This document shows, piece after piece, positions 1-14,300 of a stretch of DNA of 64,000 bases. Source of the stretch: Neoarius graeffei (lineage: Eukaryota > Chordata > Actinopteri > Siluriformes > Ariidae); contig NC_083590.1 in the NCBI RefSeq assembly GCF_027579695.1, forward strand, positions 16,948,446 to 17,012,445, in the 5' to 3' direction. Each line of letters opens with the position of its first letter. Position 1 is the first letter of the stretch. The notes below the pieces were generated by a model. That model did not search any database, was not told the origin of the DNA, and saw nothing but the letters and a program-made list of their open reading frames with translations. Position numbers and translations under genes: made by a program.

Positions 1-399
1 TCCTATCCAATAAAGGTGAAAAAAGCCCAAAAAATATCTTGAAAAAAAATAATAAAAGCCAGCGATGAAGAAGAAGAAAGTGTTCAGCCTTGATTTAAAG
101 AACTGAAAGATGCAGCAGACACAAAGTACCAAAGTATTGATTGATTGTGTGAAATGGGTTCAATATAATATGGATTTATTACAAAAACACATGCATGCAT
201 TGATTTGATTTATTTTGAAAACCCACCAGCAGACTGATCTGGCACGTTTTAATTGTGCGACAGTAATGATGTAAATACCAGCGCGGTGAAGTAGGGTCCG
301 AAAGCGTTTTTAGATTTTACCAATGAGCTCACTCTCTCACTATATAGTCCTCTATATAGAATTCCCTAGATAGTGAGTAGTGAGTGATTTTGGACACAG
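1..399 (+). mobile_element. Miniature DNA element B, truncated by window edge
   Basis: Homologous to the right two thirds of the elements at 7231, 18113, 53031 and 60191 (shared words such as gaagaagaaagaaagtgtt and cagactgatctggcacg). It ends with the inverted terminus gtgattttggacacagg. Its left part is outside the window. Confidence 0.7.
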
Positions 400-420
400 G
401 GCTAATCTTACCCAATGCAC

Positions 421-882
421 CTTTTAAGGTAGTATCTCACTTGGCTGCGACAGCCAGCGACTAGTTGGAGACATGACAATTGTGATAAAATATGCGAATT
501 AGCGGCAATTTTCACTTGGAATCGCACTGAATTGATATTCGCATATTTTACCGCAATTGTTGTGTCTCCAACTAGTCGCAGGCTGTCGCAGCCTGGCTTT
601 CCCTCGGCAGGCAGGGAAGTACAGGAAGCCTCACGGAAACTGACTTGAGAAAGGTTCGCGATGGCTTTGCGACACCAGCGACGCATTTGCAGCTATTTTG
701 AGAGAAATTTTGTCGCGCGAGTTTTTTGAACATGTTCAGAATTTCAGCGACAAAGGAGCGACGCTTTGCGACTCATGCGAGGAAATTGAGAAGCCCCGCG
801 AATGTTTCAAAACACTTTTGAAACTCTCTCGCGAATGATGTTCGCAAGCTGTCGCAGCCCAGTGAGATACTGGCTTTAAAAA
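421..882. mobile_element. Inverted-repeat element with TIR around tagtatctcact
   Basis: The ends are inverted copies: aaggtagtatctcacttggc at the left and the complementary cccagtgagatactggcttt at the right. Each is followed inward by the gctgcgacag motif and its complement. An inner inverted repeat (about 466-500 against 535-573, tccaactagtcgc / gcgactagttgga) gives hairpin potential. No clear target duplication and no coding. Lies in the intron upstream of the first cdc27 exon. Confidence 0.6.
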
Positions 883-1096
883 CCGTTGGCTTTGTGTATG
901 ATTTGATTCCTCGTCATTGGCAGACCCGCACCTGCCAACCAGTCAGAAATGATTATTGCTTGTAGCCGTGGTGTAAACTTGGATAGTGTACAATTCATAA
1001 TAACGCATGGCATGTTTGAAAGTGGGCGGCGACCACCTTACAGTCTTGCATCATATACATGTCCATATCCTTCTTGTTCTTCCGTTCACTCTGCAG

Positions 1097-1311
1097 GAAC
1101 TGAACCGGCTCAATCTGGAGTCGTCCAACTCGAAGTACTCGTCTCTAAACACAGACTCGTCCATGTCTTACATCGACTCGTCAGTCATTTCGCCCGATTC
1201 CGCGCCGCTGGGCACGGGCGGCTCTCTGCTCTCCAAGCAGGTGCAGAATAAACCCAAGAGCGGCCGCTGTCTGCTCGGAGGCACAGCCACGCTGAGCCCT
1301 CTCACACCCAG
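1097..1311 (+). CDS. cdc27: cdc27 exon: linker region
   Basis: First coding exon in the window, begins ELNRLNLESS after a ...ctctgcag acceptor and ends at CCCAG|GTACAC. It is 71 codons plus two bases (AG), completed to Ser by the next exon. It encodes the low-complexity Ser-rich linker (SSNSKYSSLNTDSS, SVISPDSAPLG), a likely phosphoregulated loop. The donor is weak beyond GT because an (AC)15 microsatellite starts at donor position +3. Confidence 0.93.
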
Positions 1312-1345
<34 letters not shown>

Positions 1346-4300
1346 GCATGCGCTTTCACTACTAATGGCTTCGTTTCATTTGGATCACTGCTGGTGTTTA
1401 CTGTGAATACTCTGATCTTTTTCATGTGACTGTAATCACCGTAAACACGTTTAGTTTTTGCTGAATGTGCTCGGCGGAGAGCACTAACTACTCGGCATGT
1501 AGCAGTGGGACGATAAATTGTGATACAAATCTGTGTTGATTCGAATTGAAATTTAAAAAACAAACTGTTATCAGGCTGCGTTAATTGTTTTTGCTAGCTG
1601 TAATTGCATGGTTTAGACAGCAGAGGGCGTAGTAACATGCAATAGCAGGAATGCATGTGACTTCACTCTCAGCAGATCCAAAAAAAAGAGCTGTTGTATG
1701 CGTGACTGTACAAATCGATTTAACAAGAAATTAGAGCTTTTTTTTTTACAGTCTGCTGAAAGATAAAGAAAAGAGAAGCAAATGGAGGAAGTACAAATGT
1801 GCATAAGTTTATTAAGAAAACGCCTATTTTTATTTAACTTTTTTTAATTTTTAATAAAGGAATAGTTTAGTTAATAGGCTTTTATATTTTACTGCGAAGA
1901 ATGGCTAAAGAATAGGAAAACACATTTTTCTGCCTTTTTTTTTTTTGCGCTAATAAGTGTTCTTTATTTAATATATTTTCAAACAATATCCTGAACTGAA
2001 TCATGAAAAGGCTCTCTGCAGCTCGAGGCCACATGTTTGGATCCCACATAGCGACGCCATACTGGAGAGCGAGCTTTCAGGTAAACTGAACCCTCGACAA
2101 GGTCGAGCACAAACGTTTCAGCAGTTTACAGCGCTTAATCTCTTTCCTTTTCGAGAACACTCATCAGCGTAGTTTTCGAGTTGTTTTTATAAGGTTTGGC
2201 TAAGATATAAACAATATACTGCGATGATGATGATGACAACACGTACTTGTTACAGCGCATTGATGGCTCATCGATCATTTTATGCAACGTGCTTTTGTTT
2301 TTCTTTCACTGAGAAAAGCGATCTTTTTAGGTGGGGTTTACATTAGACCGTATCAGCGGATCATCAGATTAACATTTTTAAAACGATTAGTGTGCACACA
2401 GCAACGCCAATACACGATTCGCGTGCACATAGCAACGCCAATACACGGATACGCTCGGCTCCGCAGGCATCCTGCGCTCCAAGTCACTCCGCCCTGAACA
2501 GCGAGTGCCCTCTGGAGGGTGCGCACTCCGGCCCTGCGCAGCTCACAGAGCGCGCGAGTGAAGTGCACAAGCCACGATTCGGGACTGAGCCGCTGTGTGT
2601 GTGATCCCAGCGCATATCACTTACCACTTGCAAGTGGAAGGATGGCAAGCCTAAAGACAATCATAACTACACAATGGGCAGTATTTGCATCAGTATTTGC
2701 AGTATTTTCACACTTTTATACTCTTTAATGAAAGGTGATACAAGGCGGAAGTCCGCACCGTTTTTCAGCAGTCGCGTCACATGACCAACGCCAGCGAATC
2801 AGGAAGGTGGATGTCACAGTGACGTTGTCCAATGAGACGCCAGCTAGAGCTCAGCACAGCGTATCCGCGTATCTCAATGTTTACACAGCACCGGAGCTGA
2901 CACGATCTGGATTGAATACGTGGACGCTGGCGGATTCCCGTTTCCCGGCGTTTCCAGGCGGTTTAATGTAAACGGACAGTGCATCCGCGAAGAAAACGAG
3001 ACAGATACGGTCTAATGTAAACTTGGCCTTAGACTGAAAGAATTGCGTTGCTATGACAATGGGGTTGTTTACTCGTAGCCGTGTCGGTACCGCATATCAT
3101 TTATCTCGCTGAGAACGGTTTAAACTTCATCGTAAAAGTGAAGTCTGTTGATTCGTGGATTTTGTTGCTGGTAAAAATCGCACGGTTACAGAATTTCTGA
3201 TGAGATTTTTAGAATTAGAAGCCTTTATCTGTCTCTCACACACACACAGCTGATGAGGAGGAGGGAAGCCGAGCTTTGTGTCGCCACTGCGGTAAATAGT
3301 TCATTTACATCTTCAAGATGTAGCCAAACCTGACAAAAACGGCTCTATACCTTGAAAACTTTTTATTTATTTTTTTTATTATGGAGCTTTGAGCAGTTAG
3401 AATTACAGTAAGTGCGTTTTACAAGGTTTTTTTTTTTGGTGTACATGTATTATATACACACCTAGCGAAGTCACCATGTTGTTTGTCACAAAGATCCAAA
3501 CATCGTCCATTAAAAGTCAAAACCTTTGTGATTAAAATTTTTTTTCCTGTAAAAATGAGTCAAAACTAAACTTAGAAAACTAAATTGACAGTTCTACTCG
3601 AAAAGGAAAGATATTAAAGGAGAACTGAAGGTAAATTTTTTTTAATCAAAATTCTATTTCTCATTTTATTAAATATCGGAATGCATGTTTGATGGCTATT
3701 TTGTCGCTGTGATAGCAAGTTACGAGTGTGTGAAATATGCTCTGTAATATATATTAGTCCATATGGCAAAGCAGTGGCCGTAAACGAGATCCGTTGAGAC
3801 CTGTGCGAGACATCGTAGAACGGAAGTAAAACGTACAGCGGAAATCAAAGTGACCGACCTCTGCCAACGTTGTGAAAAGACGCGCGCGCCCTCTTTTGAA
3901 TGCTGACGTAATCAAGCCGGGAGTTTTTGTTTGTTTTGATAGCAATCAGGAAAGTTTGAAAAAAAGTCGGCAGTAATCATCATTTAAACTCGTTTTTGTG
4001 CAATACTTCGTTTGGAAAACAGTTTTCAAAATGGCGGCACGGACACCTGGCTAATACTTCACGTTTCGAAGTCTCGTGAAGATCGTACGGATAAGCAACG
4101 CCTGCCGTGGACCAAACCAACTAAATTCAACACGGATAAAAACCGAATAGGCCGATAAGGATCATCTCATCTCATTATCTGTAGCCGCTTTATCCTGTTC
4201 TACAGGGTCGCAGGCAAGCTGGAGCCTATCCCAGCTGAGTACGGGCGAAAGGCGGGGTACACCCTGGACAAGTCGCCAGGTCATCACAGGGCTGACACAT

Positions 4301-7300
4301 AGACACAGACAACCATTCACACTCACATTCACACCTACGGTCAATTTAGTGTCACCAGTTAACCTAACCTGCATGTCTTTGGACTGTGGGGGAAACCGGA
4401 GCACCCGGAGGAAACCCACGCGGACACGGGGAGAACATGCAAACTCCGCACAGAAAGGCCCTCGCCGGCCCCGGGGCTCGAACCCAGGACCTTCTTGCTG
4501 TGAGGCGACAGCGCTAACCACTACACCACCGTGCCGCCCTAGGCCGATAAGTCTCATATTTAATTGCATTTAGTTGCCAGTACGAGTCACGATATAAAGT
4601 AAAGTTACGAAAACCGAAAACGTAACTGAATAACACGTTAATTAAGAAATAAAGCAAGTTTAAAAATGACTTCAGTTCTCCTGTAAACTGCTGAAACGTT
4701 TGTGCTTGACCTTGTCGAGGGTTCTGTTCACCTGAAAGCTCGCGCTCCAGTATGGCGTCACTACGTGGGATCCGAGCATGTGACCTCGAGCTGTCTGAAT
4801 TGTCACATGTTTATAAACCACCTTATTTTATATACATGTGCTCCTGGACTCTGACTGCTATGGTTGCTCTCATCTTAAAAGGAGCAAAAGAGTGCGTTTT
4901 GTTTATGTCCTTAGCTATCTTCTTTAACTATAGGAATTCAAGAACTGTTAGTTTCTTGACAACTAAAAATCACATTTTTATCATGCATCACGTTCCTGTC
5001 CAATTTCTTCAGGCGGTCCGTCTGACAGGAGGTGTTTTTATTTACTCGGTTGTCAAAAATGATTTTATTGAAACGAACTAAATGAGAATAGATGGAAGAT
5101 GACCACACACGGACGACTATCTGTCCAAAAGATAACAAAAACGTCACAGATGCTAACACTAGCGCATCCTGTCTCATGTTTTCTTCTCGTTTTATGTCCA
5201 GTTTTGGGATCTTGCCCCTGGAGCCGAGCCCAGGAGACCCCGCCTATCTGCAGAACTACAGTCACAGTGGGACGGGGATGGAGCCGCCTCCACCACCTGG
5301 CCCACCAAAGAAGGTTACTTCCTTAGTCTTGGTTTAATTTGGGTTGTAATCCATGCACATCACCGCATAACCTCACACACTCTCGCACTCCTCTTTGTTC
5401 CTGGTAGACGGTCAGCAGAATCAGTCAGGTGGGGACGAAGTCAGTGTTCGCACAAAGCGGGAACAGCAGAGAGGTTATTCCCAGCCCATTCAATCAGACG
5501 CAGACCACGGCACCACAGACCAGGTGAGCACCTGATTTAAGTGTGATTAAAGTCCATCACTCCGATATTAAACTCTTAAAGCTCCTGGCTGCAAAATGAG
5601 CCGAAGTGCAGTCGATCAAATGACCTGTTTGGGGTTTTTACATTTCCTGATTTGGTTTACACTGGAGCTACGAGGCTAGTGTCGCTAACAAGGCTAATAT
5701 CAGATCTGCTGACGTGACCGAGGACACGGCGTGACTTGATTATTACATAACATGGACGCAAACGGCGCGCCTTTTGGCAGATGCCGCCTTTTTCACGGCT
5801 GTCTGGGGGACTTGTGTGAATCGTGCAGATCCGATGAGTTTTTTTTTTTTTTTGGGGGGTGGGGGGGCGTTGGAGTGTCTGATTATAATTTAATCTGAGT
5901 AAATTCTGTATTAAAATTACTAAATAAGCAAATGCCGTTACAGTCCATGAAACATAGGAAGTATGAGAAGAAAACAGTAAATCAGAAAGCTGCGCACGTA
6001 AAGCCAGTTGGCTGCGCGCCATTATCTGCTGCTGGCTGCACTTCACTGCACGCGCAAGGATTTCCATCAGTCCAACGCAAGTTACGTAATTGGCTTTACG
6101 TGCGCAGCTTTCTGATTTACTGTTTTCTTCTCGTACTTATACTTCCTATGTTTCATGGACTGTAACGGCATTTGCTTATTTAGTAATTTTAATACAGAAT
6201 TTACTCAGATTAAATTATAATCAGACACTCCAACGCCCCCCCCACCCCCCCCCACCCCAAAAAAAAAAAAAAAACCTCATCGGATCTGTGCGATTCACAC
6301 AAGTCCCCCAGACAGCCGTGAAAAAGGCGGCGTCCGCCAAAAGGATGCAAACGGCGCGCCATGACATAAAAATGAACAGAACTTTACTGTGTACAGCAGA
6401 ATGATGCAACCTTACAGGACGGCCATCTTGGACAAACCAGAATCGCGTATTTTTTATTTATTTTTTAATTAAATTTTTTCCCCTGTGGTCTTTTGTGTCA
6501 AAGTTTAAGCTTTAAATATTGAAGGAAAAACTCAAATATCCAGTTTTATGATGTCTGCAAATAAAATTGGATCGAATTGGACTGGGCGTATGAAGAATCG
6601 GTCACGTGTACGAAACGGTTTGACTATTCAGACTTCAGATGCCTTCAGCATGCAGTACTTGTCTTGGCTGTTTGAGTGTGTAGGATAAAATGTATAAACG
6701 AGAGCGTCAGTAACGGTGTATCTCTCTCCGGCCCCGTCGAGTCCAGAAGGAACGATCTAAAGTGCGTGATAAATGTTGGAAGCTATATAGAAGCGATATC
6801 CACCCTAGGAATACCGGCCAGTTTACCAGAAAGAATCCAAAACGGCGAGGAATTGACCAAGAAGAAGTGATTTTTGTTGAACTGCTCATTAAGGCTTAAT
6901 TAGTCCATAACTTCATTAATAATTGTAATGAAGTAAATCTGGGTAGAAGTTCTGTGCACCCGAGGTTCCGCTACCTTCATACCAGAAAGAATCAAAATTG
7001 GTGAAGAACTGAGGGAGAAGAAGCGATCTGTCTGGAAACTGCTCATTAGGGATCGATTAATTACTCTGTATCTTCATTATTAATTGCAGTTATGCAAATT
7101 TGCGTAGAAGCTACGTATATGTAGCAACGACCGGCCTTTTTAAAAGTAGCTGTCGTAGTGTTGTGTAATGTATCAAATTAGAGCGTGAAGATCTGAATTG
7201 GAAGCTTGTTTAATTTTTTGTAAATTTCCCTGCGTCCGAAATCGCTCCCGACTCACTATATAGCGAGGACGCCATTTTGTAGTGCTGTCCGAAACCTTAG

Positions 7301-8282
7301 TGAGGATTATTTGCACCCTATATAGCGCACTCAGAGTATCCCACAATGCATCACGGAAAGTAGTGAACAACGATGGTCACTAACCAAAGCAGTATATCCC
7401 ATCATGCATTGCGGTCACGCTGAAAAAAATCAAATTAAAAGTGTGAAATGTGATTTAATAAAAGTCAGCGGCGAAGAAGAAAGAAAGTGTTGAGGCTTGA
7501 TGTAAAGAAGTGAAAGCTGCAGGTGCTTTGTATTGATTAATGTGGGAAATGTGCTCAGTATAATATGGATTTATCACAGAAACACACGCATGGATTTATT
7601 ATTTTGAAACCCAGCAGCCGACTGATCTGGCACGCTTTAATTGTGCGACAGTAATGACGTAAATACCAGCGCGACGGACGAGTGTCCGAAAGAGGGGTTT
7701 CATTTTACCAACGAGCTCGCTGTATAGTCCTCTATAGAGTAATTCCCTATATAGGGAGGAGTGAACGAGTGAGCGATTTCAGACACGGCGTATTTCTAAG
7801 AAAACCAAAGTTATGAACATTTCAAAAATCCGGTGTTTTTATAAAATTTCCATTTGTCCATTTCCCCGGTCACAAACCAGCAACCATTTTCCATTGGTTT
7901 AATTTTCCATTCATGAGAAGAAAACTTGAGTCGGAAATGAACAGATCAAAACGCCATCAATAGAGATTTAGAGTTTTGAGTATCAGGGTAAGAATTACAG
8001 ATAAAGGTGGCTTCTTCTTGTAGATCACAATTCTGCACCGAGAAGACTTTTTATAAAAGTTAAAACATCGCTGAAATCAGTCCATCCTTTGTGTTTAAAC
8101 CTAAAAACCAGACTTTAGCAGATCTGTTCACTTTAAACTGTGGACACGGAGCATGGTTAATGACGGCGGCGCTCGAATGCGCTGTGTATAAGAGGCTCAA
8201 ACTTTTAATTCTCTTCAAAACACTATCACTGATATTTGTACACCACCTCTTTTTCCTCCATGAAAAAAAAATTAGGAAAATC

Positions 8283-8315
<33 letters not shown>

Positions 8316-11300
8316 GAAGGGTACAGAATTTTCCTCGGTGATCTGATCTTTAACGGATACAAGACGGCAAAGTGTTCAGGCGGTTTTATTGGAAAAAATC
8401 AAGTCAACATGAGAGATTTGATCACTAGGTGGGAATCATGAGTTTCAAGCTGATTGAAGCAATAACAGAGCGCACGGACTGGTGATGAATATCACTCAAA
8501 AATCCAAGATGGCAGCGGCGCCTGTGAGTTTGGTGTATTGCATCACACAACGTTTTAAAAAAAAAAAAGGCTTCAAGTAAAAGATCATCACAATGCTGCA
8601 CAAAATGAACAATATATTCTGTAAATGTTATTTGCTCTTGAATTGACTCCAGATTAAACACCTTTTTTTGAAAATGTCTTTAAAGTAGTGCTGTCAAAAA
8701 TGTCGCGTTATTAACGCGTTAACTTGACTCAATTTTAACGGCGATAATTTTTTTATTGCGAGATTAACGCTCTGTGACATGATGTAGGTTTTTTCATAAG
8801 CTTTTGAAACTGCCAGGAACTTGGAACAGAGACTTTGCTTAGAAAACCGATAGCAGCGCAGCTGTGAGCGCGCAGCGCACAGCACAGCCAGAGTCCTCTA
8901 CCCTCCTCCCTCAAAGAACCAGCGCGGGCAGGGCGCGCTAGTAGAGATGGGATTTATGGCTCTTTGATGGGATCCGTTCTTTGAAAAGAGCCGTTCAAAA
9001 GACTGGCTCATTTGGCTCTTTTTAAATATTTATTCAGTTTTAAGAAGACAGCGTCTAAAGAAGCCAGATCCCTCTGAACTGTAAACTCAATGCTATCCCA
9101 GAAATCCTTCCTGTAATATGCAAATTTGGCCACCTCTGATTGGACAGCGCGACGCATCAACAGGCAGAAAGTGTAAAAGTACAAAATGTGTTAAGTGAGC
9201 TGAAACAGTAAAGATCAGATTCAATGCAATATTTATCAACGAACAACTTAAAGTTAATATAATAGTGTACTTTATATTATAATCAAGCATGTCAAGCCTA
9301 CCGTCACTGTGTAACCTGTCTCTCTGATTAGAGACTAACTCAAGCAGTAGATCACTTCACTCATGGTTGTTAGTCTCGGGATGAAGAGCCACGGTGCTCA
9401 GCTTAGGTTTCAGTTTGCAATAAGAAAAACATTGGTACAAAACAAGCCCATTCACTTTTTTTTATGCTGGTAAGAGAATTACAATGGTTTTTCGTGTGAC
9501 AAAAATGTGCAATTAAATTGCGATTAATCGTGAGTTAACTATGACAGTCGCGACATTAATCGCGATTAAATATTTTAATTGCTTGACAGCGCTACTTTAA
9601 AGGCCAAACAAAAATGCGCTGTTCTCCGATACAAGCGTACGGGAGGTTCAGCGACGCAGCGGCGTGCTGTCAAGCCTGCTGTATGCGCCTCAGGCAGACC
9701 TACCTTCCTGCCAAAAAGAATAAAAATCGGTGAAGAAGCGATTTTTGTGAACTGTGCACGACGGATACGGGTTGTTTTACAATCAGGGTACAAAGTTTGT
9801 GCCACAGGGGTCCAGAATTCAAATTGATTCAAACTGGTTCTTGTACCAGTTTTTAAGTGAAGGACGAGTTAAAGAACAGATTTCAGGTAATTTTTTGATG
9901 TGTGTGTGTGGTAGTTTTGTGTAATCTGCTATAAGATAAAGAAGATTAAGTGTTGCTTTAAGCCGGGCTGGGAGAAACAAATGAAGTGATTCTCGGAGAG
10001 GACTTTTTTTTTTTTTTTTTTGACAATTCAGAATCCACTGCTTCCATAGTGCTTTTAAATATAAGGCTGTAAGCTTTGTGTTAGTTGTCTCTAATATTTA
10101 TGTCCCAATATCTTGACCACATTTTAGGATGAAAATAATCATTTTAGAAATGTTATTTTATATTGAAAAATTAGCTGTCTCGGAGAGGACTTTTTTTTTT
10201 TACACAATTGCATACTAATTTGATCAAAATAGTCTGAAAACAGCGGCACGGTGGTGTAGTGGTTAGCGCTGTCGCCTCACAGCAAGAAGGTCCTGGGTTC
10301 GAGCCCCATGGCCGGCGAGGGCCTTTCTGTGTGGAGTTTGCATGTTCTCCCCGTGTCCGCGTGGGTTTCCTCCGGGTGCTCCGGTTTCCCCCACAGTCCA
10401 AAGACATGCAGGTTAGGTTAACTGGTGACTCTAAATTGACCGTAGGTGTGAATGTGAGTGTGAATGGTTGTCTGTGTCTATGTGTCAGCCCTGTGATGAC
10501 CTGGCGACTTGTCCAGGGTGTACCCCGCCTTTCGCCCGTAGTCAGCTGGGATAGGCTCCAGCTTGCCTGCGACCCTGTAGAACAGGATAAAGCGGCTACA
10601 GATGATGAGATGAGATGAGTAGTCTGAAAACTTACTGGCATTCAGCATTAAAACTTAACTATGTTTCCAATAATACGGAACCAAATATGTGTTTTATGGT
10701 ATAAAGAATGATGTAAGTGCATCCCTTTTGGAGCTACCTGTGGTCAAAAAAGCACTTTTTCTAAATGACACGAGTAATTTTGCTAAATATGACATATATT
10801 GCCATACATTCACCAGAAATAACGTTATCACCACACTTTTTTTTTGCATGGTAAATAGAGCTATCACAGGGCTACAATAAACAACCAAGTTTATTTAGTC
10901 AAGCCTTTTGATATTGAAGATAATAAGTGTTAAATGTGAATTTTAGCTTGCGTACCCTGATTGTAAAACAACCCGTAACACATGATGGCATAAGCTCATA
11001 GCCCATCAGCCAGATGAGCCAATAACCACAGTTAAATGGTTAAAAGGCCGAGTGTGTGTGTGATTTTTGTGCAGTACTACACCTCAAGTGCTGAGTCCCA
11101 CCATCGCTGCTCCACCCAACGTGCAGCCTCGACGGAGCTCCAGGCTTTTCACCAGCGCCAGCTCCACTGCCAAGGTACAGTCCTCCTCCACTACACTCTC
11201 TCACACGGGCCGAGTGAGAACACATCAGACCGCACGACTTCAAAACACTTTAACACCATGATGTAGGGCTGCGTACCTAAACGTAACATCAGGTACCGGT

Positions 11301-14300
11301 ACAGAGGTTTAGGTACAGGTCCGGACCCATACCTGAACAATTTGACAAATTAACATGTGTTGTTCTGAACTTCTTCAATAATGACAGAAACATTAATAAA
11401 CAGTTGACAACTTGTCAGTATGTTTATTCAAAGAAAACCGAACATAACTAGGTTTCCTACCTCACTTCTCAGTCGCCCTCTCAGTCTCACACTTCGTTAA
11501 CTTGGGACAAAAGTCATAAGTTGTCTCACAGCGAGAAGTGACTACACTAGAGTACTACAGACTACACGCAGTCCGCGGCCTTTAACTTACGCGGCAAAAT
11601 TACACAAAGCAGCAAAGACTGCCAATGCCAGCAAAGGAAAAATGGCTGACCTGATTTTGAGTCTTTTTGACCAATCAGAACGCTGGATCAGCCAAGCTCT
11701 CGCAATGTCTCGTGAGACTGTGGCGAGAGGATCTCAAATCAAAGGGCTCTGGTTTCAAGTTTCAGTGCGGCATTTTACGTCTTTTCCAGTGCTAAATTTT
11801 CGTCTTTGTGGTAGGATTTATGCATCTTCAGTCACAAAATAAGCAGATACTTGGTGTAAATTTATATCGGTACAGTACCGGTACTTCATCTCATCTCATT
11901 ATCTCTAGCCGCTTTATCCTGTTCTACAGGGTCGCAGGCAAGCTGGAGCCTATCCCAGCTGACTACGGGCGAAAGGCGGGGTACACCCTGGACAAGTCAC
12001 CAGGTCATCACAGGGCTGACACATAGACACAGACAACCATTCACACTCACATTCACACCTACGGTCAATTTAGAGTCACCAGTTAACCTAACCTGCATGT
12101 CTTTGGACTGTGGGGGAAACCGGAGCACCCGGAGGAAACCCACGCGGACACGGGGAGAACATGCAAACTCCGCACAGAAAGGCCCTCGCCGGCCACGGGG
12201 CTCGAACCCGGACCTTCTTGCTGTGAGGCGACAGCGCTAACCACTACACCACCGTGCCGCCCCGGTACTTCATGATCCGGTATTTTGGACCTGTACCGAA
12301 TCGATTTTCACGGTACAGTACCGGTACTTCATGATCCGGTATTTTGGACCTGTACCGAATCGATTTTCACGGTACAGTACCGGTACTGTGTACCGGTACG
12401 CAGCCCTACCATGATGTGATGGCTACCTCAGTATTTAGCACAACAAACCTTGGTGGGTTTCTTGTTTGGAAACCCCGACCGTTTCTGTGATCTTAGATGA
12501 TCACTGGTGGAGGTACCATCCTTGGATCTCTCTTACCAATACACTCGTTTTATTCCTGACCTTTTTCCTCACAGGAGAACAGTAAGAAGTTAAAAATGAA
12601 GTTTCCTACCAAGATCCCCAACAGGAAGACTAAGACAAAAACAGGAAAAGGAGGAATCACTCCATCCAGCCTGAACGAGAGCATCGAGATCCTGAAACTA
12701 GACTCGTCCCTAACCGAGGGGAAGGGCAACATCAGCTCGCCGCAGTTTCAGGCCTTCACGCTACAGAAAGCTGCTGCAGGTACGCTCTGCCCCGTTCAGA
12801 CCACACACCGTTCCTACCAAGCTGTGTACGTGGCTACTGAAAATAATTAATGTTCCCGTTTATATGCAGCCGCGCACTCTGATTGATTGGTTTGTGTACA
12901 GCGCACAGAGTTGACCGGAATCCGACAAAAACCGCGTATTCCAAACTGCTGTAAAAACCCAAACCCAGGCGCGTGTTCTGATTGCGCTGTGTATATTTCC
13001 AAAAGAGTGCTCTTAAAACCTCAATCCTCAGCAGTATCCCATGTGTCTTAACTGGAAAATGCTGAATTTGGAATATCCAAACCGAATATGCTGTTCACAT
13101 GAGCCGTATCTAATTGTTGTATTCGGAATACTAGTGGAATATTAGTGTACGTGTAAACGTTCTGAATGTGCTGCTTTATCCTCAGCACAGAAAAGGATTT
13201 TTGCTTGTTAGCAATTTATCACAAGCTAATGACTTACTAAAGAATTGTTAGATTCTGAGATTCCGGACGAGCCCCCAAAAACTGTTAGTCTTTAAAGGTC
13301 ATAGGCAAGGGTCGGAGGTGAAACGTAGAATATCAACTTTATTGTCTAGACCCAAAAAGCGAATTAAATCTTCCTGGTGTCTAATCTGCACCCGAAAATT
13401 GAATAAAACGGTTAAAATGTACTGTTTTGCCCAATTTCCGAAGGCTTGTTGACATCTCACTTATGCGCACTTTCACCGCCAGGGGACCGTCGTCGTGACG
13501 TCATTTAAGCCAAACAGACCGGGAGCAGCTCTGTGTTTACCTGCGAACCGAGCACACGTGTACGGACTCTGGTCGTGAGAGGTTGTGTAAAATGTCTGAA
13601 AGCGATTTTGAAGTAGGAACTCTCCAAATTGAATATCGAGAGGTGAAACCGTACATGTCTGACCCTATGGCCGTTGCGAAGTAGTCGGTGAATGTGGCTC
13701 ACTGGTTTGACCGCACGGCCTCGGAATCGGACAGCGACTCAGCCAACTCTGATCACGGTGACCCCGGACCTCAACAAGACTCACGCCCAAACAATTTATC
13801 CTGGTAGTTATGATAAATTCCTACTTTCGGCGTAATACTAATAAGCGCCCTTTGGAAGAATAATTTAACCGCCCTGTCTAGTGGATATAGGGAATGATTA
13901 CTGGACAGCGCGCCGGTCGGCCACACTAGCCTGCCATCCGCGGCATTATACTATTTATAGCCGACTCTAAGCGAGGAAATATCCCTTTGTCTCATTTCCA
14001 CAATGATTGTACAGGATCCCTCAGGGTTCTTGACTTGTCAATTGCAAGCAAAAGTAAAAATGTTTACCTCCAATCTTCTCCTTTTTGCTTGAGCGTTGCT
14101 GCTCCGTTTCTTCTTTGGCTGCTTGATTTTGTTTGACGCGCACAATCCACTCTCTCCGCCTCGTCTCCTCTTCCGGAAAAAAACAACCCTCTGGCTTCAC
14201 GCGCACAATCCACTCTCTCCGCCTCGTCTCCTCTCTCGAAAAAAAGTAAAAACTTCTTCCTGAATCGGTCCCATTGTTACAGTTCACCGCACAACAATAA

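Larger units (their letters stand above)
2019..4793. mobile_element. Large TIR element carrying two nested elements
   Basis: About 110 bp at 2019-2129 (cagctcgaggccacatg through cgtttcagcagtttaca) recurs inverted at 4683-4793 with few mismatches. A tctg tetranucleotide flanks both ends, a possible 4-bp duplication. The interior is occupied by another inverted-repeat element at 2335-3030 and by element A1 at 3619-4682, which itself contains a SINE. No transposase reading frame is visible. Confidence 0.65.

Noticed and set aside
10242..10310. tRNA gene in the SINE heads
   Set aside because: A and B boxes are present, but the cloverleaf is degenerate and the unit is a dispersed repeat with target duplications.
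10171..10641. Open frames of 119-156 codons over the SINEs (also at 4162, 28621, 29782)
   Set aside because: Identical frames occur wherever the SINE occurs, on both strands; they are repeat sequence, not genes.
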